From Acetobacteraceae bacterium (GTDB lineage: Bacteria; Pseudomonadota; Alphaproteobacteria; Acetobacterales; Acetobacteraceae), in contig CANGNF010000015.1 of the NCBI GenBank assembly GCA_947455205.1, forward strand, positions 34,884-98,883: DNA of 64,000 nt, given 5' to 3'. Numbering within the stretch: the stretch's first letter is position 1; each line of letters begins with the position of its first letter. Positions 1 to 8,501 of the stretch are shown here, piece after piece. A program made the translations under genes and the position numbers. Under the pieces are notes generated by a model. It saw only the letters and a list, made by a program, of their open reading frames with translations, ran no database searches and was not told the origin of the DNA.

Positions 1-214
1 GCAGGTGCAGTTCATGCAGGTGCAGGGCGCGGGGGTGCGCCACCGCGATGCCTTCCGGCGTTTCGATCCGCAGGCCGTCGCGGCGGATGGCTTCGACATG
101 CTCGGCCCAGGGGTCCAGCAGGATGATGTTCTGGCCGGCCAGGGCCATGCGGCCGCCGACGAAGCCGCCGATGGCGCCGGCGCCCATGATGATGACGGGG
201 GCTGCTGTTTCCAT
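1..214 (-). CDS. Ketopantoate reductase family protein, N-terminal fragment
   Basis: Only the first 71 codons are inside the window; the C-terminal part lies beyond the left edge. The protein opens with a Rossmann strand and the glycine motif GAGAIGG at residues 11-17, followed by an acidic residue at the end of strand 2 (ILLDP, D34). This matches the N-terminus of the ApbA/PanE family, which reduces 2-dehydropantoate with NAD(P)H. In catabolic clusters this family often acts on other 2-oxo acids, so pantothenate synthesis is not assured. The ATG at 214-212 gives the Rossmann strand at the expected distance from the N-terminus. It is divergent from the gene at 297. Confidence 0.75.
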   Translation of the reverse strand, partial: METAAPVIIMGAGAIGGFVGGRMALAGQNIILLDPWAEHVEAIRRDGLRIETPEGIAVAHPRALHLHELHL

Positions 215-296
215 GCGGGGAGGCTAGGCGGGATGGTGGTGGGCAACAAGCCGCGGGCTGCTATGCTGGCGCCCGGGAAACCAAAGGGAGAGTGCC

Positions 297-866
297 ATGG
301 CCGTGCTGCCGGAACCCAGTTCGCCCGAGGTGCAGGAGAGCTTCCGCCGCGTGCAGGAAAGCCGCGGCTTCGTCTCCAACCTGATGCGCAGCCTGGCGCA
401 TGCGCCGGACGGGTTGCAGCAATTCCAGCGGCTGGGCCACTACGCGCGGTATGACACCGAGCTGACCGAGGTGCAGAAGGAGCTGACCGTCTGCATCATC
501 GGCCGCGGCATCCATTATGCGTGGACGCATCATTCGGGGCTGGCGCGGGCGGTCGGCATCACCGAGGCGCAGCTGGCGGAGTTCAAGGAAGGGCGGACGC
601 CGGGCGACCTGGGCGCGGCGGAGCGGGCGCTGTGCGACTACGTGCTGGCGTTCAGCGGCTTCGGCGGCATTCCGCAGCCGGTGATGGCGGCGATGATGGC
701 GCATTTCTCGCACCGGCAGATCACCGATGTGGCGCTGATCGCGGCCTTCTACCTGGCGGCGGGGTCGCTGATCATCGGCATGGATGTGCAGTTGGAGACG
801 CCCGAGGCCTTGCAGACCGAGATCGATTGGCAGCAGAAGATGATCGCCGCGAAGGGCCGGCCATGA
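297..866 (+). CDS. Carboxymuconolactone decarboxylase (CMD) family protein
   Basis: A 189-residue protein with a central CMD/AhpD-like helical domain. The core around residues 60-85 (HYAWTHHSGLARAVGI) matches the gamma-carboxymuconolactone decarboxylase pattern in which a His-rich segment precedes a conserved A-x-x-x-G-I turn. The CxxC pair of AhpD peroxidases is absent, so a peroxidase role is unlikely. A decarboxylase, isomerase or hydrolase acting on a ring-cleavage lactone is more plausible, but the substrate is unknown. Its stop overlaps the start of the next gene by 4 nt (ATGA), implying co-translation with a Bug solute receptor. Confidence 0.85.
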   Translation: MAVLPEPSSPEVQESFRRVQESRGFVSNLMRSLAHAPDGLQQFQRLGHYARYDTELTEVQKELTVCIIGRGIHYAWTHHSGLARAVGITEAQLAEFKEGRTPGDLGAAERALCDYVLAFSGFGGIPQPVMAAMMAHFSHRQITDVALIAAFYLAAGSLIIGMDVQLETPEALQTEIDWQQKMIAAKGRP

Positions 867-1822
867 TCGGGCGCCGGGCACTTGGTGCGCTGCTGGCGGC
901 GCCGGCCGTTGCGCGCGCGCAGGGGGCTTACCCCGCGCGCAGCGTGACCGTGCTGGTGGGGTATCCGCCGGGCGGGGCCAACGACATCATCGCGCGCAGC
1001 ATCGGCGCCAGGCTGGGCGCGGCGTTCAGCCAGCCCTTCGTGGTGGAGAACCGCGCCGGCGCCGGCGGCACGCTGGTGGGCGGCGTGGCGGCGCGGGCGG
1101 CGGCGGATGGCTACACGCTGTTCATGTGCGGCGGCGCGCATGCGCTGGCGCCGGCGCTGTACAAGACCCTGCCCTACGACATCGTCGGCGACTTCCGCGC
1201 CATCAGCCAGGCCGCGGCTTCCGGCTATGTGCTGGTGGTGCACCCAAGCGTCCGGGCGCGCAGCGTGGCGGAGTTCATCGCGCTGGCCAAGGCGCAGGCG
1301 GGCAAGCTGAACTTCTCCTCCTCCGGCGTTGGCGCGCCGCTGCACCTGGCGGGCGTGCTGTTCCAGCAGATGACCGGCACGCGGCTGGAGCATGTGCCCT
1401 ACCAGGGGGATTCGGACGCGATCACCGCGATCATCAGCGGCACGGTGGAATGCGGCTTCATGTCCATCGCCGCGAGCAAGACGCATATCGAGGGCGGGCG
1501 CCTGGTGGCGCTGGCGGTGACGGATGACGTGCCGAGCCCCGCCCTGCCCGGCGTGCCGACGCTGAGCGCGAGCGGCCTGCCGGGCTACAAGGTGACGACC
1601 TGGTGGGGGCTGCTGGCGCCGAAGAACACGCCGGAAGCCATCGTGCAGCAACTCTCGCAGGCGGCGCAGGCAGCGGCGAAGTCGGACGAGGTCTCGCAAC
1701 GCTTCCTTGGGCTGGGGCTGCGCCCCGTCGGCAGCGATGCCGATGCGTTCCAGCGCTTCATCCGGGCGGAGGTGGAAGCCTTCGGCAAGCTGGCGCAGGC
1801 GGCGGGGGTGCAGCCCCAGTGA
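863..1822 (+). CDS. Bug/TctC-family tripartite tricarboxylate transporter substrate-binding protein (1 of 13)
   Basis: A 319-residue periplasmic receptor. It has a cleavable leader of about 20 residues with a twin Arg and an ARAQ end, then the family hallmarks GYPPGG followed by D near residue 40, VENRAGAGG near 57, and a D-G-Y-T-L turn. Bug proteins capture carboxylates or amides in the periplasm and normally deliver them to TctA/TctB, neither of which is nearby. The ATG overlaps the stop of the CMD gene (ATGA) and is chosen because the leader starts there; the open frame upstream has no leader character. Ligand unknown, possibly the substrate of the CMD-family enzyme. Confidence 0.93.
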   Translation: MIGRRALGALLAAPAVARAQGAYPARSVTVLVGYPPGGANDIIARSIGARLGAAFSQPFVVENRAGAGGTLVGGVAARAAADGYTLFMCGGAHALAPALYKTLPYDIVGDFRAISQAAASGYVLVVHPSVRARSVAEFIALAKAQAGKLNFSSSGVGAPLHLAGVLFQQMTGTRLEHVPYQGDSDAITAIISGTVECGFMSIAASKTHIEGGRLVALAVTDDVPSPALPGVPTLSASGLPGYKVTTWWGLLAPKNTPEAIVQQLSQAAQAAAKSDEVSQRFLGLGLRPVGSDADAFQRFIRAEVEAFGKLAQAAGVQPQ

Positions 1823-1830
1823 ACGCCAGC

Positions 1831-2787
1831 ATGATGGGGCGCCGGGGATTGCTGGCGGCGGCGATGCTGCCGGGCGCCGCGCACGCGCAATGGGCGCCGC
1901 CGCGCGGCGTGCGGATGGTGGTGCCCTACCCGCCCGGCGGCGGCGCGGATACCACGGCGCGATTGTTCGCGCCGGCCTTCACCGCCTTCCTCGGCCAGAA
2001 CGTGGTGGTGGAGAACCGACCGGGCGCCGGCAGCACCATCGGCGCTGGCGAAGTGGCGCGGGCGGCGCCGGATGGCGCGACGCTGCTGCTGGATGCCAGC
2101 GGGCATACCGTGGCGCCGTTCCTCATTCGCGGGCTGAACTTCGACTACGCCACCGGCTTCACGCCGATCAGCCATGTGATGCTGATACCGCAGATCCTGA
2201 TCGTGCCGCCGAACAGCCCCTACACCAGCCTGACGCAGTTGCTGGCGGCGGCGAAGGCGGCGCCGGGGCGGATCACCTATGGCTCCTCCGGCAATGCCAG
2301 CGCGCCGCATATCGCCAGCGCGGTGCTGGTGAACCGCGCGGGGGTGGAGATGACGCATGTGCCGTATCGCGGCGGCGGGCCGGCGGTGCAGAGCCTGCTC
2401 TCGGGCGACCTGGACTGCCTGTTCGCGACCGTGGCCTCGGCGACGGCGCTGGCGCGGGATGGCAGGGTGAAGGCGCTGGCGGCGTCCTCCGCGCGGCGGA
2501 TCACCACGCTGCCGGACGTGCCGACCGTGGCCGAGCAGGGCTTTCCGGGATACGACCAGAATGAGTGGAACGGGCTGTGGGGCCCGGCGGGACTGCCGGC
2601 GGAAGCGGTGGCGCGGCTGCATGCGGCCTGCCTGAACGCGCTGGCGCAGGACGCCGTGCAGGCGCGGCTGGCGGCGCTGGGCGCGATCGGGCTGGGGACC
2701 ACGCCGGCGGAGTTCGCCGCCTTCCTGGCGCGCGACCGCGAGGCGAATGCCAAGCTGATCCGCGACGCGCGCATTACCTTGGACTGA
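1831..2787 (+). CDS. Bug/TctC-family substrate-binding protein (2 of 13)
   Basis: A 318-residue receptor directly behind the previous one. The leader MMGRR...AHAQ is about 18 residues, followed by VVPYPPGGGADTTAR and VENRPGAGS. The start could instead be the GTG at 1819, which would overlap the upstream stop as GTGA; ATG 1831 or 1834 places the twin Arg at the usual distance. It lies 4 nt before the lyase at 2792, so the two Bug receptors and the lyase form one transcription unit. Tandem receptors suggest either two related ligands or a duplication followed by divergence; their sequences already differ clearly. Confidence 0.92.
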   Translation: MMGRRGLLAAAMLPGAAHAQWAPPRGVRMVVPYPPGGGADTTARLFAPAFTAFLGQNVVVENRPGAGSTIGAGEVARAAPDGATLLLDASGHTVAPFLIRGLNFDYATGFTPISHVMLIPQILIVPPNSPYTSLTQLLAAAKAAPGRITYGSSGNASAPHIASAVLVNRAGVEMTHVPYRGGGPAVQSLLSGDLDCLFATVASATALARDGRVKALAASSARRITTLPDVPTVAEQGFPGYDQNEWNGLWGPAGLPAEAVARLHAACLNALAQDAVQARLAALGAIGLGTTPAEFAAFLARDREANAKLIRDARITLD

Positions 2788-2791
2788 GCCG

Positions 2792-4291
2792 ATGACCGAG
2801 GATGTCAGCCTGCGCGAGCGGGTGAAGGAACCACCGAGCGAGTTGCTGGTGGCGAGCTATTATCGCGGCTCGGTCGCGCGGGCGCAGCAGCATGTCTACG
2901 CGCATGAGATGTGGGCGCACCTGGCGCATGGGCTGATGCTGGCGCGGCAGGGCATTGTCGCCGGCGACGCGATGCACGCGATACTGCGCGAGGTGCTGCG
3001 GCTGGCCGAGGCCGGACCCGGCGCGGTGGCGGTGGATGACCGGCAGGAGGACCTGTACAGCTACGTGGAGAAGGCGCTGGTCAAGGCGCTGGGCGCGGAT
3101 GTCGGTGGCCGGCTGCATACCGGGCGCAGCAGGAACGACCTGAACGTGACCACCTGGCGCATGGCGCTGCGGGCGGAGCTGCTGGAGGTGCTGCGTCTGC
3201 TCGGTGCGCTGCGCGCCACGCTGCTGCGGCTGGCGGAGCGGGACGCCGAGGTTGTCATGCCCGGCTACACGCATACGCAGCACGCGCAGCCCGTGACCTT
3301 CGGCTATTGGCTGTTGAGCGCGGCGGACGTGCTGGCGCGCGATCATGCGCGGTTGATGGGTGCGCTGGCGCATGCGGATGCGAACCCGCTGGGGGCGGGG
3401 GCGCTGACGACGACGGCGTTTCCGTTGGATCGCGGCTTCACCACGGAATTGCTGGGTTTCGCGGCGCCGTTGGAGAGTGCGTATGACGCGGTGTCCTCGC
3501 GCGATGATGCGCTGGAGGCGGCGAGCGCGATGGCGGTGCTGATGGCCTTCCTGTCTCGGCTGGCGACCAACCTGCAGAACTGGTCCACCTGGGAATACGG
3601 GTTCGTCGAGTTGGCGGACCGGCATTCCGCGGTGTCCTCGATCATGCCGCAGAAGAAGAACCCGGTGGCGCTGGAGCATCTGAAAGCCGCCGCCGGCGCG
3701 GTGCAGGGGGCGCTGGTGGCGGCGCTGGCGGCGACGAAGAATACCGAGTTCGCCGATGTGAACGACGCGGTGACGTCAGTGAACGAGCCGGTGCTGGATG
3801 CCTGCGGGCGGACACGGCGGATACTGGCGCTGCTGGAGGAGGTGTTCGCGCACCTGACGCTGAATGCGCCGCGCATGGCCAGCGCGGCGGCGCAGGGGTT
3901 CGGCAGCGCGACGGAGCTGGCGGATGTGATCGTGCGGGAGACCGGCATGAGCTTCCGCATGGCGCATAACGTCGTGGCGCTGGTGGTGCGGGACGCGCTG
4001 GCGGCGGGGCGCACCAGCGACGCGCTGCGCAGCGCGGATGTGGATGCCGCGGCGGTGGTGCTGTTCGGCAAGCCATTGGGCCTGAGCGCGGCGGCGGTGG
4101 CGCAGGCGCTGGACCCCGCGGCCAACATTGCGGCGCGGGCGGTGCTGGGTGGGCCGGCGACCATGCCGGCCATGCTGGTGGCGCGGCGCGCGGATCTGGC
4201 GCGGGATGAAGCAGCGGTGGCGGCCGTGGCGGCGCGGGTGGCGGCGGCGCGGGCGGATTGCTTCGCGCGGGCCAGGGCGCAGGCCGAATAG
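2792..4291 (+). CDS. Argininosuccinate lyase-like protein (aspartase/fumarase superfamily)
   Basis: A 499-residue lyase of the ArgH branch. Diagnostic segments are HTGRSRND near residue 110, GYTHTQHAQPV near 160 (catalytic Thr-His region; ArgH more often reads GYTHLQRAQPV) and the flexible catalytic loop SSIMPQKKNP near 285. These enzymes eliminate fumarate from N-substituted aspartates by anti-elimination through a loop serine. It is longer than housekeeping ArgH (about 460) and sits among Bug receptors rather than with argG. I therefore infer a catabolic C-N lyase for an imported N-substituted aspartate; EDDS lyase, also an ArgH relative of about 500 residues, is one possibility. ArgH itself cannot be excluded. 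Confidence 0.85.
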   Translation: MTEDVSLRERVKEPPSELLVASYYRGSVARAQQHVYAHEMWAHLAHGLMLARQGIVAGDAMHAILREVLRLAEAGPGAVAVDDRQEDLYSYVEKALVKALGADVGGRLHTGRSRNDLNVTTWRMALRAELLEVLRLLGALRATLLRLAERDAEVVMPGYTHTQHAQPVTFGYWLLSAADVLARDHARLMGALAHADANPLGAGALTTTAFPLDRGFTTELLGFAAPLESAYDAVSSRDDALEAASAMAVLMAFLSRLATNLQNWSTWEYGFVELADRHSAVSSIMPQKKNPVALEHLKAAAGAVQGALVAALAATKNTEFADVNDAVTSVNEPVLDACGRTRRILALLEEVFAHLTLNAPRMASAAAQGFGSATELADVIVRETGMSFRMAHNVVALVVRDALAAGRTSDALRSADVDAAAVVLFGKPLGLSAAAVAQALDPAANIAARAVLGGPATMPAMLVARRADLARDEAAVAAVAARVAAARADCFARARAQAE

Positions 4292-4384
4292 GGCTTGGCG
4301 CGCGGTGGCGGGACGGCGCTACAGTTTGCGCGCCGGCCCCGCGCCCGCGCCGGGCTGACAGGGGCGACGACGAAGGAGAGCGCG

Positions 4385-5338
4385 ATGCGTCTGCCACGCC
4401 GGTCACTGCTCGGGTTGTTCGCGGCTTCCGGCGCCTGGGCGCAGAGCTTTCCGGAACGGCCGGTGCGGCTGGTGGTGCCGCGGGCGCCGGGTGGAGGCTC
4501 CGACAACCTGGCGCGGGTGTTCGCGGGGCCGCTGGGCGTGCGGCTGGGGCAGAGCGTCGTCATCGAGAACAAGCCGGATGCGACGGCGGTGCTGGGCGCC
4601 GAGCTGGTCGCGCATGCGCGGGCGGATGGCTACACGCTGTACCTGGCGGATAACAGTTTCTACCAGAACCCCGCCGTGATCGGTGCGCTGCCCTACGACA
4701 CGATCCGCGACTTCAGCGGCGTGACGATGCTGGCGGAAGCGCCTGTCGTGCTGCTGCTGAACCCCGGCGTGCCCGCGCGCAACCTGGCGGAGCTGGTGGC
4801 CTATGCGAAGGCCAATCCGGGCAAGCTGAGCTATGCGTCGGGCGGTGTTGGCGCGAGCACGCATCTGGCGGGCGTGCAGTTCAATCTCTCGGCGGAGATC
4901 GAGACGCTGCATGTGCCGTTCCGGTCTTCGGGGCCGGCGGTGACAGCGCTGCTCTCGCGCCAGGTGGACATGCAGTATGGTGGAATGAGCTCGGCGCGGC
5001 AGTTGATCGAGACCGGGCAGGTGCGGGCGATTGCGGTGACGGGTGGGCGGCGGGAGCCGGCGATTCCGGATGTGCCGACCTTCGCGCAGGCGGGGTTTGC
5101 CGGCGTGGATATCACCAGCATCTGGGGGCTGCATGCGCCGGCGGCGACGCCACTGGCCACGCGGCGGCTGATGCGCGATGCGATCGCCGCGACGTTTGCG
5201 GAGCCGGAAGTTGCGGCGCGGCTGGCGCAGATGGGGTTCTCGCCGCTGGCGACGACGCCGGAGGCGCATCAGCGCGCGACGGAGGAGTTGGTGGCGCGCT
5301 GGATCGATATCGGCCGCCGGGTGGATCTGAAGGAGTAG
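4385..5338 (+). CDS. Bug/TctC-family substrate-binding protein (3 of 13)
   Basis: A 317-residue receptor with leader MRLPRRSLLGLF...AWAQ, an RR-S-L-L leader that could use the Tat route. The PPGG motif is altered to RAPGGGSDN and the second motif to IENKPDATA, so the ligand pocket differs from its neighbours. A Shine-Dalgarno GAAGGAG lies 8-9 nt before ATG 4385, which fixes the start. The SDR gene begins 5 nt downstream, so receptor and dehydrogenase are co-transcribed. A 93-nt gap from the lyase gene holds no recognised element. Confidence 0.92.
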   Translation: MRLPRRSLLGLFAASGAWAQSFPERPVRLVVPRAPGGGSDNLARVFAGPLGVRLGQSVVIENKPDATAVLGAELVAHARADGYTLYLADNSFYQNPAVIGALPYDTIRDFSGVTMLAEAPVVLLLNPGVPARNLAELVAYAKANPGKLSYASGGVGASTHLAGVQFNLSAEIETLHVPFRSSGPAVTALLSRQVDMQYGGMSSARQLIETGQVRAIAVTGGRREPAIPDVPTFAQAGFAGVDITSIWGLHAPAATPLATRRLMRDAIAATFAEPEVAARLAQMGFSPLATTPEAHQRATEELVARWIDIGRRVDLKE

Positions 5339-5343
5339 GCGCG

Positions 5344-6144
5344 ATGGCGGGGCGGTTGGCGGGCAAGGTCGCCATTGTGACCGGGGCGGGCAGCGTCGGG
5401 CCGGGCTGGGGCAACGGGCGGGCGACGGCGGTGCTGTTCGCGCGGGAAGGTGCCACGGTGGTGGTGGTGGATGCGGTGCTGGCGGCGGCCGAGGCGACGG
5501 CGGAGATCATCCAGGCCGAGGGCTTCCAGTGCGGCGTGCTGGAATGCGACGTGACCGACGAATCCAGCGTCGCCGCGATGGTGGCGGAGGTGCTGGCGCG
5601 GCACGGGCGCGTGGATGTGCTGCACAACAATGTCGGCGGCAGCATCCCCGGCGGGCCGGAGGAGATGAGCTACGCGCAGTTCCGCGCGCAGTTGGATTTG
5701 AATGTCGGCAGTGTGTTTTTGACCTGCCAGCAGGTGTTGCCGGTAATGGTGCGGCAGGGTGCGGGCGCCATCGTCAATGTCGGCTCGGTGGGCGGGGCGC
5801 GGCATCTGGGGCACGACCATGCCGGCTATACCGCGGGCAAGGCCGGGCTGGTGAAGCTGGGGCAGGCGCTGGCGGTGCGCTATGGGCGGCACGGCGTGCG
5901 GGTGAACACCGTGGTGCCGGGGTTGATCGACACGCCGCTGCTGGAAGTGCGGGTGGCGAAGCAGAAGGGCCGCGCCGACCTGGCCACGCTGAAGACCGAG
6001 GCGGCGACACGGGTGCCGCTGGGCCGGCGCGGCGATGGCTGGGACATCGCCTACGCCGCGCTGTATTTGGCTTCCGACGAGGCGCGGTATGTGACGGGCA
6101 CCGAGCTGCTGGTGGATGGCGGGTTGCTGGCACGGGCGCCGTAG
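5344..6144 (+). CDS. Short-chain dehydrogenase/reductase (SDR)
   Basis: A 266-residue classical-type SDR. The cofactor loop is an extended variant TGAGSVGPGWGNG (residues 13-25), followed by D after strand 2 (VVVVDA), NNVGG for the NNAG motif, a catalytic Ser in VGSV, and YTAGK as the Y-x-x-x-K pair. It should oxidise or reduce a hydroxy/keto substrate with NAD(H), because an Asp after strand 2 disfavours NADP. It begins 5 nt after the Bug receptor gene, which suggests that it acts on the ligand of that receptor or on a derivative. The substrate is not predictable. Confidence 0.92.
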   Translation: MAGRLAGKVAIVTGAGSVGPGWGNGRATAVLFAREGATVVVVDAVLAAAEATAEIIQAEGFQCGVLECDVTDESSVAAMVAEVLARHGRVDVLHNNVGGSIPGGPEEMSYAQFRAQLDLNVGSVFLTCQQVLPVMVRQGAGAIVNVGSVGGARHLGHDHAGYTAGKAGLVKLGQALAVRYGRHGVRVNTVVPGLIDTPLLEVRVAKQKGRADLATLKTEAATRVPLGRRGDGWDIAYAALYLASDEARYVTGTELLVDGGLLARAP

Positions 6145-6152
6145 GCGCAGAC

Positions 6153-6173
6153 GCGCCTGCGCGGATCAGGCGC
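6153..6173. terminator. Hairpin between convergent genes
   Basis: A perfect 7-bp inverted repeat, GCGCCTG then 7 nt then CAGGCGC, sits between the ends of the SDR (6144) and the dehydrogenase whose stop is at 6166. There is no T-run on either strand, so it is at best a weak bidirectional terminator or a transcript-end stabiliser. Confidence 0.35.
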
Positions 6174-7215
6174 TGAGGCGCGCGGCCCCGACCTGGTCCG
6201 CCAGCGTGTCCAGCACGGCGCGCAACGGCGGCGGGATGGGGATGCCCGTAGCCTCGCGTTCACGGCGCTTGAGGGCGCTTTGCTCGCCGGGCATCCAGAT
6301 GCGGTCGGTGCCGGGCAGGCGTTCGCTGTCGCGCAGGTCGCGCACCAGGTTGTCCACGTTGCGGCGGAACTGCGCGGGGTCGCCGAAGGCCGCGATGTCG
6401 ATGGCGAGGATGGCCTGGCCGGTGTTGGTGACGCTGGTGTCGTCGGCGTTGAAGTCCACCACGTCGCGGCCCATGGCGGCCCCGTTCAGCGTGCCGGCCA
6501 GCAGGCCGAGCATCAGCGCCAGGCCGTAGCCCTTGTAGCCGCCGATCGGCAGCAGCAGGCCTTCGCTGCTGCGCTTGGGGTCCAGCAGCGGGTTGCCCTG
6601 GCGGTCGATCATCCAGCCTTCGGGCATCATCTCGCCGCGCTGCGCCTTGACCTTCACCTTGCCGTAGGCGGCGACGGTGGTGGCCATGTCCAGCACCACG
6701 TCCGTCTCTTCCTCCGCCGGCACGGCGATGGCGATGGGGTTGGTAGAAAGTAGAAGTTCCAGCCCGCCCCAGGGCGGCAGGTGGTTGGCGCTGCCGACCG
6801 CCATGTACATGCCGATCATGCCCGCCTGCATCGGCATGCGGGCGTAGAGCGAGGCCGGGCCGGCGTGGTTGCCGTTGCGGACGCCGCACCAGGCGACGCC
6901 GGCCGTCTTCGCCTTGGCGATGGCGGTCTGCGCGGCCAGCGAGACCGCGAGGTGGCCGAGGCCGTTGTCGCCGTCGATCAGCGCGCTGGCGGCGCGTTCC
7001 TCGACGATGTGCGGGCGGGCCTGCTTGTTCATGCCGCCGGCCAGCATGCGGCGGACATATTGCGGCAGGCGGAAGACGCCGTGGCTGTCGGCGCCGTTCA
7101 GGTCGGCTTCCGTCATCAGCGCCGCCACCGTCGCGGCGTCGGCTTCCGGCACGCCGGCGGCGACGTAGATGCGGGTGATGAAGCCACGCAGCGTGGCGGC
7201 GGAGACGGTGCTCAT
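6166..7215 (-). CDS. Ldh2/malate-lactate dehydrogenase family oxidoreductase
   Basis: A 349-residue NAD(P)-dependent dehydrogenase of the Ldh2 (YlbC/ComC/AllD-like) family, which has a fold unrelated to classical LDH. Typical features are ADLNGADSHGVFRLPQYV with the conserved D-S-H-G near residue 47, GHLAVSLA, and the nucleotide-binding region NPIAIAVPA. Family members oxidise 2-hydroxy acids such as lactate, malate, ureidoglycolate or sulfolactate. The ATG at 7215 overlaps the fahA stop by 4 nt (ATGA), so it is the third gene of the homogentisate operon. The specific reaction there is unclear. Confidence 0.9.
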   Translation of the reverse strand: MSTVSAATLRGFITRIYVAAGVPEADAATVAALMTEADLNGADSHGVFRLPQYVRRMLAGGMNKQARPHIVEERAASALIDGDNGLGHLAVSLAAQTAIAKAKTAGVAWCGVRNGNHAGPASLYARMPMQAGMIGMYMAVGSANHLPPWGGLELLLSTNPIAIAVPAEEETDVVLDMATTVAAYGKVKVKAQRGEMMPEGWMIDRQGNPLLDPKRSSEGLLLPIGGYKGYGLALMLGLLAGTLNGAAMGRDVVDFNADDTSVTNTGQAILAIDIAAFGDPAQFRRNVDNLVRDLRDSERLPGTDRIWMPGEQSALKRREREATGIPIPPPLRAVLDTLADQVGAARLSA

Positions 7216-8498
7216 CGGGCCGGCAGGATCACGCCGCGGCATTCGCCGAAGCCGATGGGGGCGGCGCCGTCGCGCATGCAGCGGGCGCGGAAGATGATCT
7301 CGTCGCCGTCCTCCAGGAAGCGGCGGACCTCGCCGTTCGGCAGGGTGATCGGCTTGCGGCCGCCCTGGGTGATTTCCAGCAGGGCGCCGAAGCCGTCCTC
7401 CGTCGTGCTGCTGATGGTGCCGCTGCCGAAGAGGTCACCGGGGTTGAGGTTGCAGCCGCCGACGGTGTGATGCGCGACCATCTGGGCGAAGGTCCAGTAC
7501 AGGTGCGTGGTGTTGGCCAGCGACAGGCGCGTGGGCTTTTCCTTGGCCTTCTTCACCTGCGGCGTCAGCAGCAGCACTTCCAGCTCGCAGTCCAGCGCGC
7601 CGGCGGCCTGGTCGGCTTCGTCCCACAAATAGGGGAAGGGTTGCGGGTCGCCTTCCGGCCGCGGCGGCTGCGCGGCGCGGAACGGGGCCAGGGCTTCCGG
7701 CGTGACCACCCAGGGGGAGATGGACGTGCAGAAGTTCTTGGCCAGGAAGGGGCCGAGCGGCTGCGCTTCCCAGCCCTGGATGTCGCGGGCCGACCAGTCA
7801 TTCAGCAGGCAGTAGCCGGCGATGTGGTTGGCCGCATCGGCGATGGCGATGGGCTGCCCTTGGGCGTTACCGCTGCCGATCCAGACGCCGAACTCCATTT
7901 CGTAGTCCAGGTTGCGGCTGGGGCCGACGCTGGGCTCCGGCTCGCTGGCCGGCTTGCGCTGGCCGTTGGGGCGCACCACCGGCGTGCCGCTGGGGCGGAT
8001 GCTGCTGGCGCGGCCGTGGTAGGCGACGGGGACGTGCTTGTAGTTGGGCAGCAGCGGGTTTTCCGGGCGGAACTGCTTGCCGGCATTGGTGGCGTGGTTG
8101 ATGCCCGCGAAGAAGTCCGTGTAGTCGCCGATGGTGCAGGGCACGTGCAGCGTGGCGTCCTTGATCTTCACCAGTTCCGGCCGGGCTTCACTGCCTTTGG
8201 CCAGCAGCGCGGAGAGGCCCAGGCGCAGCGCCTGGCGCGCTGACGGCCCCATGGCGAACAGCGCGTTCAGCGTGGCGCCGGCGCCGGCCTTGGCGGCCTT
8301 CTTCGCTTCGCCCTTCAGGTAGGGCACCGCTTCCGCCAGCGGCAGGATGCGGTCGCCGATGGCGACGCCGCCACGCTTCGGCCCGTCCTTCACCGAGAAC
8401 ACGCCAAGCGGCAGGTTCTGGATGGGGAATTCGGCATGGCCATTGGCCGAGGTGACCCAGCTCTTCAGCTTGGGGTCGTGCGTGGCGTCGAGGCTCAT
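7212..8498 (-). CDS. fahA: Fumarylacetoacetase
   Basis: A 428-residue enzyme that hydrolyses 4-fumarylacetoacetate to fumarate and acetoacetate, the last step of tyrosine/homogentisate degradation. The two-domain FAH layout is present: an N-terminal SH3-like part, then a catalytic domain with DYTDFFAGINHATNAGK, YHGRASSIRPSG, DYEMEFGVWIG and SARDIQGWE, which carry the metal ligands and catalytic dyad of the family. Length matches full-size FAH rather than the short FAH-domain hydratases. It begins 3 nt after hmgA, and the operon context confirms the assignment. Confidence 0.97.
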   Translation of the reverse strand: MSLDATHDPKLKSWVTSANGHAEFPIQNLPLGVFSVKDGPKRGGVAIGDRILPLAEAVPYLKGEAKKAAKAGAGATLNALFAMGPSARQALRLGLSALLAKGSEARPELVKIKDATLHVPCTIGDYTDFFAGINHATNAGKQFRPENPLLPNYKHVPVAYHGRASSIRPSGTPVVRPNGQRKPASEPEPSVGPSRNLDYEMEFGVWIGSGNAQGQPIAIADAANHIAGYCLLNDWSARDIQGWEAQPLGPFLAKNFCTSISPWVVTPEALAPFRAAQPPRPEGDPQPFPYLWDEADQAAGALDCELEVLLLTPQVKKAKEKPTRLSLANTTHLYWTFAQMVAHHTVGGCNLNPGDLFGSGTISSTTEDGFGALLEITQGGRKPITLPNGEVRRFLEDGDEIIFRARCMRDGAAPIGFGECRGVILPAR

Positions 8499-8501
8499 CG
8501 G

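Noticed and set aside
2792..4291. Housekeeping argH
   Set aside because: Context (between Bug receptors), longer length and altered THTQ motif favour a catabolic relative, though this is not excluded.
6155..6171. Seventeen-nt identity with structured repeat copy A as a fifth copy
   Set aside because: Only the 3-prime arm matches. The local structure is a different simple hairpin (GCGCCTG/CAGGCGC) without the TCA bulge or inner hairpin.
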